Of a DNA stretch of 64,000 nt, positions 10,784 through 19,860 are shown one piece after another. This stretch comes from Cycas panzhihuaensis (lineage: Eukaryota; Cycadophyta), in NCBI GenBank assembly GCA_023213395.1, contig CM041465.1, forward strand, positions 68,021,741 through 68,085,740, in the 5' to 3' direction. The translations under genes and the position numbers were made by a program. Under the pieces are notes generated by a model. It searched no databases. It worked only from the letters and a program-made list of their open reading frames with translations, and had not been told where the DNA came from. How positions within the stretch are numbered: the first letter of the stretch is position 1; each line of letters begins with the position of its first letter.

Positions 10784-10891
10784 GTGAGATCCAACCGTTT
10801 CCCTAGTCGTTTGACATCTAGATAGATTTTGATTTGACTTTATGATATGCATCGAGGATACACACTGACACATGGCATGTTACATTGACAG
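10784..10891 (+). other. Predicted intron in accessory gene copy 2
   Basis: 108 bp from GTGAGATCC to TTGACAG, AT-richer than the flanking exons. The matching place in copy 1 (1148-1258, minus strand) has a 111-bp interval with the same donor GTGAGA and an AG acceptor. Joining the exons restores one frame through conserved sequence in both copies. Confidence 0.55.
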
Positions 10892-11332
10892 GTGTAACGG
10901 AGGTCCAGCGACTTATCGAGGCTACGGTGAGGGAGCTGTTCCCTCAGGTCTACGTAGAGGGGCAACCGCCCATCCAGGCAGAGGATGCGCCCAGATCGGC
11001 GGGGGCCTACATGCAGGCATTCGCCCCATTGGTGCGAGCGAGAGACATCTGGGCTGCAGAGACCCAGGAGCACATGGCATTCGGGCATTGCGGCGAGAGC
11101 TCGATGCAACCGAGGCGGCAAGATGAGGCTGCGTGGGCGGATCCAGCCTTGGAGGCACAGGCGGGTCGGGGGAGACATAGGGAGGCGGCACTGCCTTGCG
11201 ATCCTAGAGGAGCACCTTAAGGCGTCGGAGGAGAGGTTTAGAGCCATCGAGGAAGGACTCGAGGTGAGAGGGACGCATCCGGTCACTTACGACCGGTGGT
11301 GGTGCGAGATGGTCTCTAGGTCGAGCAGAAGC

Positions 11333-11349
11333 CACACACACACACACAC
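11333..11349. repeat. (CA)n microsatellite inside coding sequence
   Basis: Short CA run coding for alternating His-Thr in the accessory gene C-terminus. Copy 1 has the shorter, non-repetitive TYTHTV at this place, so the run expanded in this copy. Confidence 0.7.
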
Positions 11350-11491
11350 GGTGGCTACGACTCCGAGGCGGCCTAGGGACGAGGAGAGCGAGGCGGGCAG
11401 CTCGCGGAGGCCTAGGAGGAGCCTCGTAGGGATGTGGTCCCCAGGTGAGGGATCACCTGCACCAGAGATGGGACCCGGGATGCAGGCGTAG

Positions 11492-12183
11492 CGATGGATT
11501 AGGAGATGCACATGTATGATTTTGGCGGGAAGCGCGGGCCTCCGGGTCATCGTGGACTCACATGATTGTACTCCCCCTGCAAGGATCCCGGCTTCCCACA
11601 TACACGATGTACTATGACATTCTTGATATATATATATACACATGGGGTAATTGGAACCCCATTTTGGCATGAAATGGTGTACCATGTATGATAGAGGTAG
11701 CATGTATGGTTTACTTTTGTAAATGAATATTTTTGTAATATGCTGTAAATATTTGTATGTTGATATGTAAATATGTGAATGTATAAATGTATATATTTTG
11801 TTGTAAAGTTTTGTAAATATGCAGGCGTTTCCGTCCATGCATGGCGATACGTCTAACAGGAGTACACGCATCCACCATGAGCAGAGGTGACCGAGAGGCA
11901 CGAGGTTAGAAGATAAGGCGACATGAACGTCCACAGGGGAGCATAGCAGAATATGCGAAGGAAACGACAAGCACGAAAATGGGAGTAATGATACTCCATA
12001 GCGTCGTCCTAGTTTGGGGGATGCCCAAAATAGGAAGACAACGGTTCCCAAGAGTATACGGGAACACGGGTTCCACGGGAGGAACCAGAAAAAGGAACGA
12101 GAGTCCACCTTGAATTGGCATTCGACCCGCGGTGGGGAGGAATGGGGACAATCCAAGATGGTAGTTTAGGCTTATTTCGGAGT
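11492..12183. other. 3' tail of accessory gene / spacer to pol
   Basis: Noncoding interval between the accessory gene stop and the end of the gypsy pol on the other strand. It is AT-rich with TATATATATA at about 11618-11628, and becomes GC-richer after 11820. Most of it is shared with 1-551 in reverse orientation. Confidence 0.45.
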
Positions 12184-12195
12184 AGGGCAAAGAGA

Positions 12196-13430
12196 TCACG
12201 CGTAGAACTTCTTGAGGAATTTCCCGTTGACAGCTTTCTCAAACTCCAAGATGTCTAAGGTGGCGATCCTGTAGGCGTCGTTATCAAGGCTTTCGAGAAC
12301 GATGAACGGACCTACCCACTTGGGCCCGAATTTGGCCAAGCGATCGTAAAGATACTCTAATTTGAGGACGTGGTCCCTGGACACAAAGGGCGGGCACGAA
12401 GGTGTTTATCGTATGTCCTTTGCAAGCGGGCTTTCAGCGAGGTTCGCTTGATGGCCGTGGCGCCTCTCATCCGTGGCTTCAAGGTCTAGGAGACGAGCAC
12501 GCGAGTAGACTCCTCATCGATGAGGCCTCGAAGGGAGACCGAGAGAAGGGACCTCCACTTCCAACTAAGTATCGCTTGATCCGTAGACTAGCGAGAATGG
12601 GGTCATCCGGTAGAATGTCCTGATAGAGGTGCGATAAGCCCATAGAGCGGAAGGGGCTGGATATGCCGGTCTCTTTGAGGCGGCGGCGGTTTTCTTCAAG
12701 ATGCCAATGAGCGTTTTGTTGAAAGACTCAATCGCCCATTGGCTTGGGGTAATAAGGATGACGTCTTGTGTGAGATTTTAAATTTCTCACACAATTCGTC
12801 CATTTCCTTATTGCAAAAGGGAGTTCCATTATCCGTAATTAGGACGTCTGGAATTCCAAAACGAGAGATAATATCTTTGGTAGGCGAAGGTGGCTATCGT
12901 CTTGCGGGGTAGTGAGGGGATCGCCTCGCCCATTTAGTAAAGTACTCGGCCTGCTAGGATGTATTTATGTTGTGCGGAAGATGGTGGTGATATAACCCCA
13001 ATGAGGTCTAAACCCCATTGGGAAAAGGGCCACGGAGACACGATAGGGTGTAGTGCCTCGGAAGGTACGTGAGAGGCGTTGGCGTGCTCTTGGCAATGCG
13101 GCATCTAAGGCGCAAGCGTGGGCGTCCTTGAACAAGGATAATAGCGATGTAGCCCATGCGGAGGATCCTTTGGGCCATGGATTGGCCCCAAAGTGGCCCC
13201 CACAAATGCCATGGTGGCACTCACGAGATTTGGTCGCTTCGTCGGGGCGGCCTTGAGTAGGATCCCATCGAAGGATCTCTTATACAACACCGTCCACGAG
13301 GAGGTGTTGCTAGCGATGGCGCGGACAGCGACGACCTTATTCGGCTTCGGCAATATTCTTGAGTCAAATATCGCAGGCGCCCGGCGTAGGGTGGATACGA
13401 GAGCTTCCTTGAGCCCCTCGAAGGCCTTTT
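12196..13430 (-). pseudogene. Gypsy integrase and pol C-terminus, RNase H deleted
   Basis: Integrase coding region in fragments. The entry linker TVLYKRSFDGILL (about 13265-13300) leads to the zinc region HHGICGGHFGA (about 13195-13230), a hydrophobic GYYWPTLFKDAHA-like stretch, and then core pieces with Asp-Asn-Gly-Thr (TDNGTP, about 12815-12840) and QANG (about 12735-12750). The C-terminal end is well preserved: FGPKWVGPFIVLESLDNDAYRI and NGKFLKKFYA with the stop at 12196. Between RT and the integrase linker there are only about 100 bp of RNase-H-like start (FEGLKEAL), so the RNase H modules are deleted. Multiple frameshifts. Confidence 0.75.
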
Positions 13431-14420
13431 GGGTCTTGTCGACTGCATAAAAGGAGCTCCTTTCTTCAATAGGTTCGTAAGAGGCTTGGCGTTTATGGCG
13501 AAATCTGCCAAGAAGCGCCTCAAGAAACCAAGCCTGCCTAGGAATGACTTCATTTGTCGTTGGGTCTTAGGCGGTGGCATGTCAAGGATCGCCTTGACTT
13601 TTTCCAGATCAATCTGGATTCCTTGTTGGGACACGAGGAAACCAAGGAGTTTGCCCGAGGTAACGGCAAACACGCATTTCAGTGGGTTTAAGCTAACATG
13701 GTACTTGCGGCATCTTGCGAAGATGGCACGCAAGTCGAAAAGATGATGGGCTCTGGAGCGGGAGAGGCCCATCATGTCGTCCATGAAGACCTCCAACGTA
13801 TTGTTGATGAGGTCGTGGAAGATGAAATGCATGGCTCTTTGATAAGTAGCCCCTGCATTTTTAAGACCAAAGGGCATCGCCTTATAGGCAAAGGTACCCC
13901 ATGGCGTCGTGAAGGCCGTCTTATGACGGTCTTCGGGAGAAATCTGGATCTGGTTATAGCGGGAAGCCATCCATCGGACATAACTTGAATCGGTAGTGTG
14001 ATCGATTATTTGATCAATGAAAGGAAGGAGAAAGTTGTCCTTAGGACAAGCGTTATTTATGTCGCGAAAATGGACACAAATACGAATGGTCCCGTTCTTT
14101 TTAGCAACGGAGCGATATTCGATACCCACTTGGGGTGTCGATGGAGGAAATAAGTCCACTTCGAAGCTTCTCAACTTCCATCTTAACGGTGAGAGCTTGG
14201 GTGAAGGGGCCATTGACGCCGCAGGCGGCGTCGGGGAAGGTCGTAAGGTTATGCCTGATGATGGAGGGATCAATGCCCTTCATGTCCGAGTATTCCCACA
14301 CAAATACGTCGCGAATTCCGAAACAGGAGGGTGTATTCCCTCACCTCATCAGGGGTGCACTCCGCTCCTACCTTGATGACCCTATCTGGGGCAAGGACTA
14401 TGCCCTGGGTTGCCCCCATA
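13430..14420 (-). pseudogene. Gypsy reverse transcriptase (broken)
   Basis: RNA-dependent DNA polymerase domain. Upstream lead-in VLAPDRVIKVGAECTPDEVREY and YSDMKGIDPSIIRHNL (split by frameshifts near 14290 and 14110). Then KKNGTIRICVHFRDINNACPKDNF, a damaged first-Asp region at about 13957-13990 (RWMASRYNQIQI), TAFTTPWGTFAYKAMPFGLKNAGATYQ, the catalytic FMDD at 13776-13787, and the thumb region (HVSLNPLKCVFAV, GKLLGFLVSQQGIQI, PPKTQRQMKSFLGRL). The second catalytic motif is intact, but the first Asp is lost to two close indels. The domain ends at KPLTNLLKKGAPF, after which RNase H is missing. Confidence 0.85.
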
Positions 14421-14713
14421 CACATGGCATTCCCCTCCTCGAAATGGAGGGGGGCCAGCTCAACCGCAAGGGAGGAAACAGAAGAGGGGGGTGGGTCGGC
14501 TAATGGGGGCGCAATCGCTAAGACCTTCTGGCGGCCAAGCTTGTGGTGACCAGGAGGCAAACTTGGCATGGAACCTGCTAAGTGTTCAGTAAGCCTCGTC
14601 GTCTTGATAGTCCACGCCATCGATGGCACGACTTGAAGGCGGCGAGAGATGGCGGGGAGTGATAGGGCCGGTATGGCACGAAGAGCGCATCATCCGGGGA
14701 TGACAAAGGAGAG

Positions 14714-15514
14714 TCAAGGAGAGGTCCCTCGTAAGCAAGAGAAACTCACAACATCGCCACCTACGGGAGGTGACGAGGTGGAAGAGCCCGGGACATGATG
14801 ATTAGCATGCGCAATGTCATGTGACATGTGAAAGTGTCCTGGCTCTACAACAAAAGAGGCCCTAAGAGGGAGGTTAGGGCTAGGAAGGCGCCCCACCAAA
14901 GTGCGGAGGAACGAGACTGGGTGAGGACGATCCTCATCCTCACTATAGGATCCGTCATCGTCAAACACGACGACGTACCCATAACTCCCGACACCAATAG
15001 GAGCAAAACGCGTCAAGCTAGGGGAAGAAGACGCAGGACTTTCTTCTCGGTAGGAGGAATAAGGAATTCCAATAGAGTAAGCTGAGGCATGGTTAGGAGG
15101 ACATTTGTTTCCCTTCGTATGGCCATGGCTTGCCTGGGCGGGAGGCCTAGCTGGTTTGGCGAGCGATCGCTCGTGGAGGACAACTTTCATTTGTCCATTA
15201 TGGACAAATTTAAGTTGCCCCCAACGGGTGGAACACACGGCTCCCATTTGGTCGAGCCATGGTCGACCCAGAAGCAGGTTGTAATCAACATCGACATCGA
15301 GGGGCGGCGATGCCGACGACGGTCTTGTCCTCGAGGGTAAGAGGTATCGAGACAGATCCTAAGGGAGTCTTCTCGGTACCGTCATAACCCTGACAGCGCC
15401 ATGGAACCGGTTCCAAGGCGGAAACGCCGAGCTCTTGCATAACGCGCAAGGGCATGGCGTTAACGGAGGAACCGTTGTCCACGACGGTCCTCTGTAGCGT
15501 GCAATCGGGGGTAT
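14714..15514 (-). pseudogene. Gypsy aspartic protease and flanking region (broken)
   Basis: Retropepsin-type segment. TLQRTVVDNGSSVNAMPL at about 15455-15490 carries the active-site triad as Asp-Asn-Gly, the form often seen in Tat-type elements in place of Asp-Ser/Thr-Gly. It continues with VMQELGV, a GYDG flap-like piece and PLTLEDKTVVG. After a frameshift near 15285, LLLGRPWLDQMGAV-type sequence and TRWGQLKFVHNGQMKV follow (about 15260-15190). The remainder to 14714 is a polar, Ser/Pro-rich linker toward RT. Confidence 0.7.
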
Positions 15515-17615
15515 CTATGGTAATGGTGAAAGGGAAGTTCCATTGGCGTTCCCTTCCACTTGATGCGGGGAGATCTCTGGGATCGAAGGAGATAATGGGT
15601 TCGGCAGGGTTGTACCCAAGGCGTGAACGGATGCGTCATTCGATCCAAGAGCTTCTAGAAGGAGCGCTCGTTGCTCCGGGCAACTTCTCAAGACGTCCAT
15701 GATGGACATCCGTGACCGTAAGAAGCTCTTGACTACGGAGAAAGGCTTACCCCTCCACATGGGTTGGGTAAGGGCTCTCCTAAAGTTGAATCGCCGGCGT
15801 GCAGGAATCATCTTGGGAAGTGCGAGGAATCTCCTGGGAGTAGCATCCTGAGGAGGATCAGGCTGCGAGGTGAGCGTGGGCCGGTTGCCTCCTTGGCGCC
15901 GAGGCCGGGTTAGCAGCGTGAGAGGAGTGGTCTCGAGCATTTGGATCACCTTCTTTCCCTTGTTACGGGACCACGAAGGTGATGGGCGTGATCGGGGAAT
16001 TGCGAAGGGGCGACCTCGCACCCTTACCTCTACCACGCAGGCGGAGATCGGAGACCTATCACGATTCCTACCGCCTTTCTTTGGACATCGCGACCCCGTT
16101 CCCCATGCTTGGGGAACGTGTCTCTATGTATGGGTTGATCGAGGTTAGGCCTCGATGTCCGCCGAGGGGACGAGTCGCGCGGCGGGGCGTCGCGTGGGTG
16201 TTGTGCCCGGCAGCATGAATCGTCATGGAAACATTCTCCGTGGATGGAGCACCACCTCTTCTCAAGGGGAGGATCGGTCCTCCTTGCTTGAGAAGGCTGG
16301 GCGTTCCCCCCTTTGGGGGGCATCGCACGAGAAGTCTGCTGGACGGGTTTATGGGAGGTTGGCGGCGAAGGAGGTTGGAGTTTTAACTCCTTCATCGTGC
16401 GCTCAAATGAGCGAATAGCGGAAGTAAGGGGATCTAGGGTCCTCTCAGTCGGATGGGAGGTGGACCTAGCGGGCTGTGAAGGTTTGGTCTCCTTCGCTGG
16501 AGGAGGCGCCTCGCGGCATTGCGAGGGCTTGGGAGGTTTTTTGAGTCCCGCTTGGATCTCAATGGCCTCCAAAGCTAGACACCTCGTGATTGCAGAGTCA
16601 CACGTGGTCGCCCCCATCTTGAGGACTTCCACATGCACTTCAGGACGAAGTGCATTGACAAAGAGATCCCTCTTCAACTCCTCAGGCAACGTAGCCTTGG
16701 TGGAGTGAAGAAGATCGTGAAAACGTCGCACAAAGTCACGATTCATCTCATCGTGACCTTGTTTAGCGACAAGCACCTTCATTCCTTTTCGAATGGGCGG
16801 GCTACGTCAAAGTAGTTGACGAACTCGTCCACTAGTTCTTTGGAATGAGGAGATTGAATGGGGAAGGCGGTAAAACCACTTGAGGGCATCGCCCTGAGGA
16901 TCAGCGAGAATAGCTTCATAAGTATATGGTCGTAAGCCCAATAATCGATGCACGCCATCGAGAAGCTGCGTACATGCTCGGTTGGGTCTTGCGACGACAT
17001 CCCGTCGAATTTGGGAACTTCAAGAGGGTGAGGCGGCAGGTTAGTCCTCAGCGCCTTGATAGACAATGGCGTCAACCTATAGTCCACGAAAGGACGTGTC
17101 ATTGCTTGGGCTAACGGGTCGACCACCCAGAAGGAATGGATGGGGTGGTAAACCCATCCCTCCTTGGGAAAAGGCCCTTGTTGGAAAGGGCCGGGTAAAA
17201 GCTACGAAAAAGTGGTACGCTCCCTTGCGATGATGCGTGATGGGAGTTCTTGTTGACTGCAAACGGAGGATGAGGGACTGGTTTTGCCCATCTGGGCCAC
17301 CGTGGGTGGCGCAACCCCATACAGGTGCAACGGGTCCACCCCATAGACAGGGAGATGGCTTCCCTTGCCTTGCCCCCAAGGTTGAGACATGTAACCTGGA
17401 GGCACGTAAAGAGAAGAACCACCAATCTGGTTTTGGACGCATGTAGGCGTGGGTCCTACATGACTAACGACGGCGGCACTAGTAGGACCCCGAGGCCTAC
17501 TAGGGAACGCATGTGTCACGTTCGGAGGTGGTGTGTACGTTTGACTAGGGTATGACACTTTGACATATAGCTTAGTTTGATTAGCTAAGTTGATTTCAGT
17601 TTGCAGTTCATACAC
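15515..17615 (-). pseudogene. Gypsy Gag polyprotein (broken)
   Basis: Structural capsid/nucleocapsid protein of the minus-strand gypsy element. The N-terminal Pro-rich part (17615-17202) contains VKVSYPSQTYTPPPNVT and YVPPGYMSQPWG. The capsid domain follows over 17126-16400 with LPPHPLEVPKFDGMSSQDPTEH, FVNYFDVARPFEKE, VLVAKQGHDEMNRDFVRRFH and LRPEVHVEVLKMG. A Pro/Ser-rich linker leads to a zinc-finger-like WCSIHGECFHDDSC (about 16225-16275), the Cys/His variant common in Tat Gag. At least three one-base frameshifts (near 17165, 16780 and 16030) separate the frames. A basic, Arg-rich C-terminal part runs to 15515. Confidence 0.8.
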
Positions 17616-17616
17616 A

Positions 17617-18276
17617 TATATCTCTTTGTATATTTTGTAGCCTCTCCCTCGAGAGGAAGGTACTCTTTATGTTCTCTTGTAGGATCGCATCGGTGGAGGT
17701 AACGCGTGGAGCGAACCCATTGCCGATTAGCTCACTCATGAGGAAAGGAGCGCAACCAGGAAGGAGAATCCACACTTCAACCTCAACCACCAGATCCAGG
17801 TATTCCTCGCGTTTCCTTTGTTTTTCCCTTTTATATCGTTCTTGCTTTTTTGTACGTGCTTGATAAGTAAAAGATAAGGAAACATAAAGGAAAAAGGAAA
17901 TAGTCTTTTACTTTACATTTACTTTCTTTGTCAGTTTCTTTTGCTTTGCATAACATAGGGATAGAAGACGCTTTCGTTGCATCCCCAACCACACTTTACT
18001 TCACACCGCCATGACGTTGATTTTGTTGCTCTCTCGTTGCCTTCTCATTACCTTGAGAAGTCGCAACGCGTGAGGTTTCCCTCTCCTTCCATCCAAGGGT
18101 AGGAAGGCCTCATATTTGCAGCTACACCTGAAGCAACCGGGCACCTTGCGATCCGAACCCGCCTCCGGCCAGACGGACGTCCTGCGAGGTGAGATCCTCG
18201 CTGTCTAGCCCAGCCAGTGTTGTGTTTTGTATCCCTTTGCTAGACGTAGGATCACCGCCCCGCGGAGAGCGTTTCA
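17617..18276 (+). repeat. Repeat Z, right copy
   Basis: Direct repeat partner of 4019-4820, about 140 bp shorter because the interval near 4135-4260 has no counterpart here. It directly borders the gag start of the minus-strand gypsy element, so read on the minus strand it is the likely LTR/leader. The minus-strand frame 17790-17608 overlaps it but is not conserved in the left copy. Confidence 0.5.
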
Positions 18277-19010
18277 ACGGCACAAATGCCTTCACAGCTA
18301 ACTTAGAGGAGGCGACATGAACCTTGTGCAGGGCTCTATCTCTACTGCCAAGTCCATATAGAGGACGCCATCATGCCCAACTCGAAGCCGGTTCACCCGC
18401 TGCCGCCACTCCGGAACCCTAACACTTACAGGTTCGTCGCCTCCGTCTCGCCATTCAAACGCAGGTCCATCTCGAACATGATTAACCCTATGCTAACTAA
18501 TACTTTGCGTTGTGGGTTTATAACATCCCCTTCCCCTTTAAGATATGTTTTATCCTTAAAGTAATAGAAGGATTAATATAAGCGTCGGTGTCTTAGCCAC
18601 AATCTTCTTTGTTACCTTTGTCTATTATGAGCATTTCTTAGAGTGATTCCTCACTATAATTTTTAAGAGTGAGTAGTTAAGTGGGCCTTAGATTCTAGAT
18701 GTGCTTGATTTAAAAATCTATACTAATATATTTGCTATTTAATCAATATATAGACTTGTTATTTATTGTGCTAAAGTTGTGCATCTGTTAGATGGATTTC
18801 CATTTAATAAAATAAAGGCAACATGATCTTCCTTGGTAGGTGAAGCCTTAGAGACAAGGGCAGTGAGTTCTAGAAATTAATAAGGCTTGTCATCCTATCT
18901 AAAACATATGAAACTTTTCTCATGATTTAAAATGTAGGTGCCTTAGCCATTCTACACCTAGTATCACATTTATAATGTTGATAGGAAAAACATAGTAATC
19001 TACTAAAAAG
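18277..19010. other. Unassigned DNA between gypsy block and LINE B
   Basis: A GC-rich stretch to about 18540 gives way to AT-rich DNA. A 63-codon plus-strand frame (18373-18564) shows no family motif. A short piece around 18481-18536 resembles 25192-25245 (TAACC...TGCTAACYAAYACT, GTTGTGGG). No gene supported. Confidence 0.35.
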
Positions 19011-19022
19011 TTAAGTATACTT
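19011..19022. repeat. Target-site duplication of LINE B, left
   Basis: TTAAGTATACTT directly before or overlapping the T-run that is the reverse complement of the LINE A-tail. The same 12 bases recur at 22038-22049 on the other side of LINE B. Confidence 0.75.
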
Positions 19023-19287
19023 TTTTTTTTATATGGTAAAAAATTAGAAGGAGTTTTAATAGGTCCCCAAACCTTTTACATCAATTGCCTTTCGGCTAAA
19101 AGCACAAATGCCCATGACATGCCCATGGCCTAGCCAAACTGGACCCACTTTACATTCACACACTTAGCATCAATTAACTCTCCCAATTCTGGGCTAACAA
19201 ATCCAATCTAACCAAACTCAGGAGCTCCTCTGAAAAGTTCTCTCCCCAAACCCAATTTCCTTTATTTAAAACCACCCAATTAGCAAG

Positions 19288-19860
19288 TCAGTCTGCCATA
19301 GCATTTCCTTCCCTATACGTATGTCGGATCTGAGTGTTATGCTTGGATCTTAGGACATCCTGAGTATCCCGGACTATATTCACATTATGCCAGTCAACCT
19401 TCATCTCCCCCCTAAGGATCCTGATCACATTCAGAGAATCTCCTTCTATTATCACCTTATCGTGGTCGTCCTCATCTGCCATTGCTACCGCTTTCTGCAT
19501 AGCCTTAAGTTTTGTTATATGATTTGTATGATGGTCATAGTATTCTGTAAAGGCCCAGCTTATTGTCCTATCATGGTATCTACATAAACCCCCCCCTCCT
19601 GCCTCACCAGGGTTTCCTTTAGATGCCCCATCACAATTAATTTTCACCCAATACACATTGGGCGGGCTCCAGTAATACACCCTCCTTTTCACTCCCCTAC
19701 TAGTCGGGCATCTAATCCCCCAATCCACCATGATATTTTCTTCCCTCCTTAGGATCCTTTCCTCTTCCAAAGGTTTAAGCATTTCTAAGGTCATCCCTCG
19801 GATCATATCATAGAGCCTCTGCTCATCCAAATCTTTCCCTCGGAAGATCCTCCTATTACG
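19288..19860 (-). pseudogene. LINE B RNase H domain
   Basis: C-terminal RNase H of ORF2, which removes the RNA strand of the hybrid. Visible residues: CDGASKGNPGEAGGGGLCR (first Asp), KLKAM where TELEAM is usual, so the catalytic Glu is replaced by Lys, EGDSLNVIRIL (Asp) and HTYREGNAMAD (last Asp). One open frame of 180 codons remains. The Glu-to-Lys change by itself predicts loss of activity. Confidence 0.85.

Larger units (their letters stand above)
10318..11491 (+). pseudogene. Accessory gene of Tat-like element, copy 2 (5'-truncated)
   Basis: Plus-strand counterpart of 552-2152, antisense to the adjacent gag-pol. Exon 1 starts truncated with SVDATSLDLLTLTDYIADP and PYRAVRW, followed by an acidic Gly/Asp tract (10430-10480) and an Ala/Glu/Pro-rich stretch. 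The intron is 10784-10891 (CAG|GTGAGA ... TTGACAG|G), and splicing keeps the frame: ...DPAATA then GVTEVQRLIEATVRELF. Exon 2 continues with EDAPRSAGAYMQAFAPLVRARDIW, a Glu/Ala-rich helical part containing LEEHLKASEERFRAIEEGLE, and a Ser/Arg-rich tail ending at a TAG at 11489-11491. A TGA at 10738 (GGA in copy 1) and at least one frameshift break it. It recalls the extra ORFs known between pol and the 3' LTR in Tat-lineage elements. Function unknown. Confidence 0.5.
10318..12100 (+). repeat. Inverted duplicate, right copy
   Basis: Reverse-complement partner of 1-1703, covering accessory gene exons, intron and 3' tail. The similarity continues to about 12100, where the left copy runs off the window edge. 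Confidence 0.7.
12196..17615 (-). mobile_element. Ty3/gypsy element, Tat-like lineage, internal region (broken)
   Basis: Minus-strand gag-pol in the order Gag (17615-15515), protease (15514-14714), RT (14310-13430), integrase (13350-12400) and the C-terminal chromo-like end (12384-12196). The gypsy order RT before integrase, the DNGSS protease motif and the HHGICGGHFGA integrase zinc region fit Tat-type plant elements. RNase H and the expected second RNase H are missing. Many one-base frameshifts. Repeat Z (17617-18276) is at the 5' side; the 3' side is occupied by the antisense accessory gene and then a rearranged junction at 10314. No paired LTR with TG...CA ends was established. Confidence 0.8.

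Noticed and set aside
10985-11220. Alternative plus-strand frames over exon 2
   Set aside because: Produced by frameshifts; the conserved frame follows the splice junction at 10891/10892 and agrees with copy 1.
11287-12156. 289-codon minus-strand frame beyond the gypsy pol end
   Set aside because: It spans the accessory gene C-terminus in antisense and an AT-rich tail; copy 1 breaks it many times. It is not an envelope-like gene on this evidence.
18373-18564. 63-codon plus-strand frame as a host gene exon
   Set aside because: No homology recognised, no splice support, and it sits at the edge of the gypsy-family repeat.
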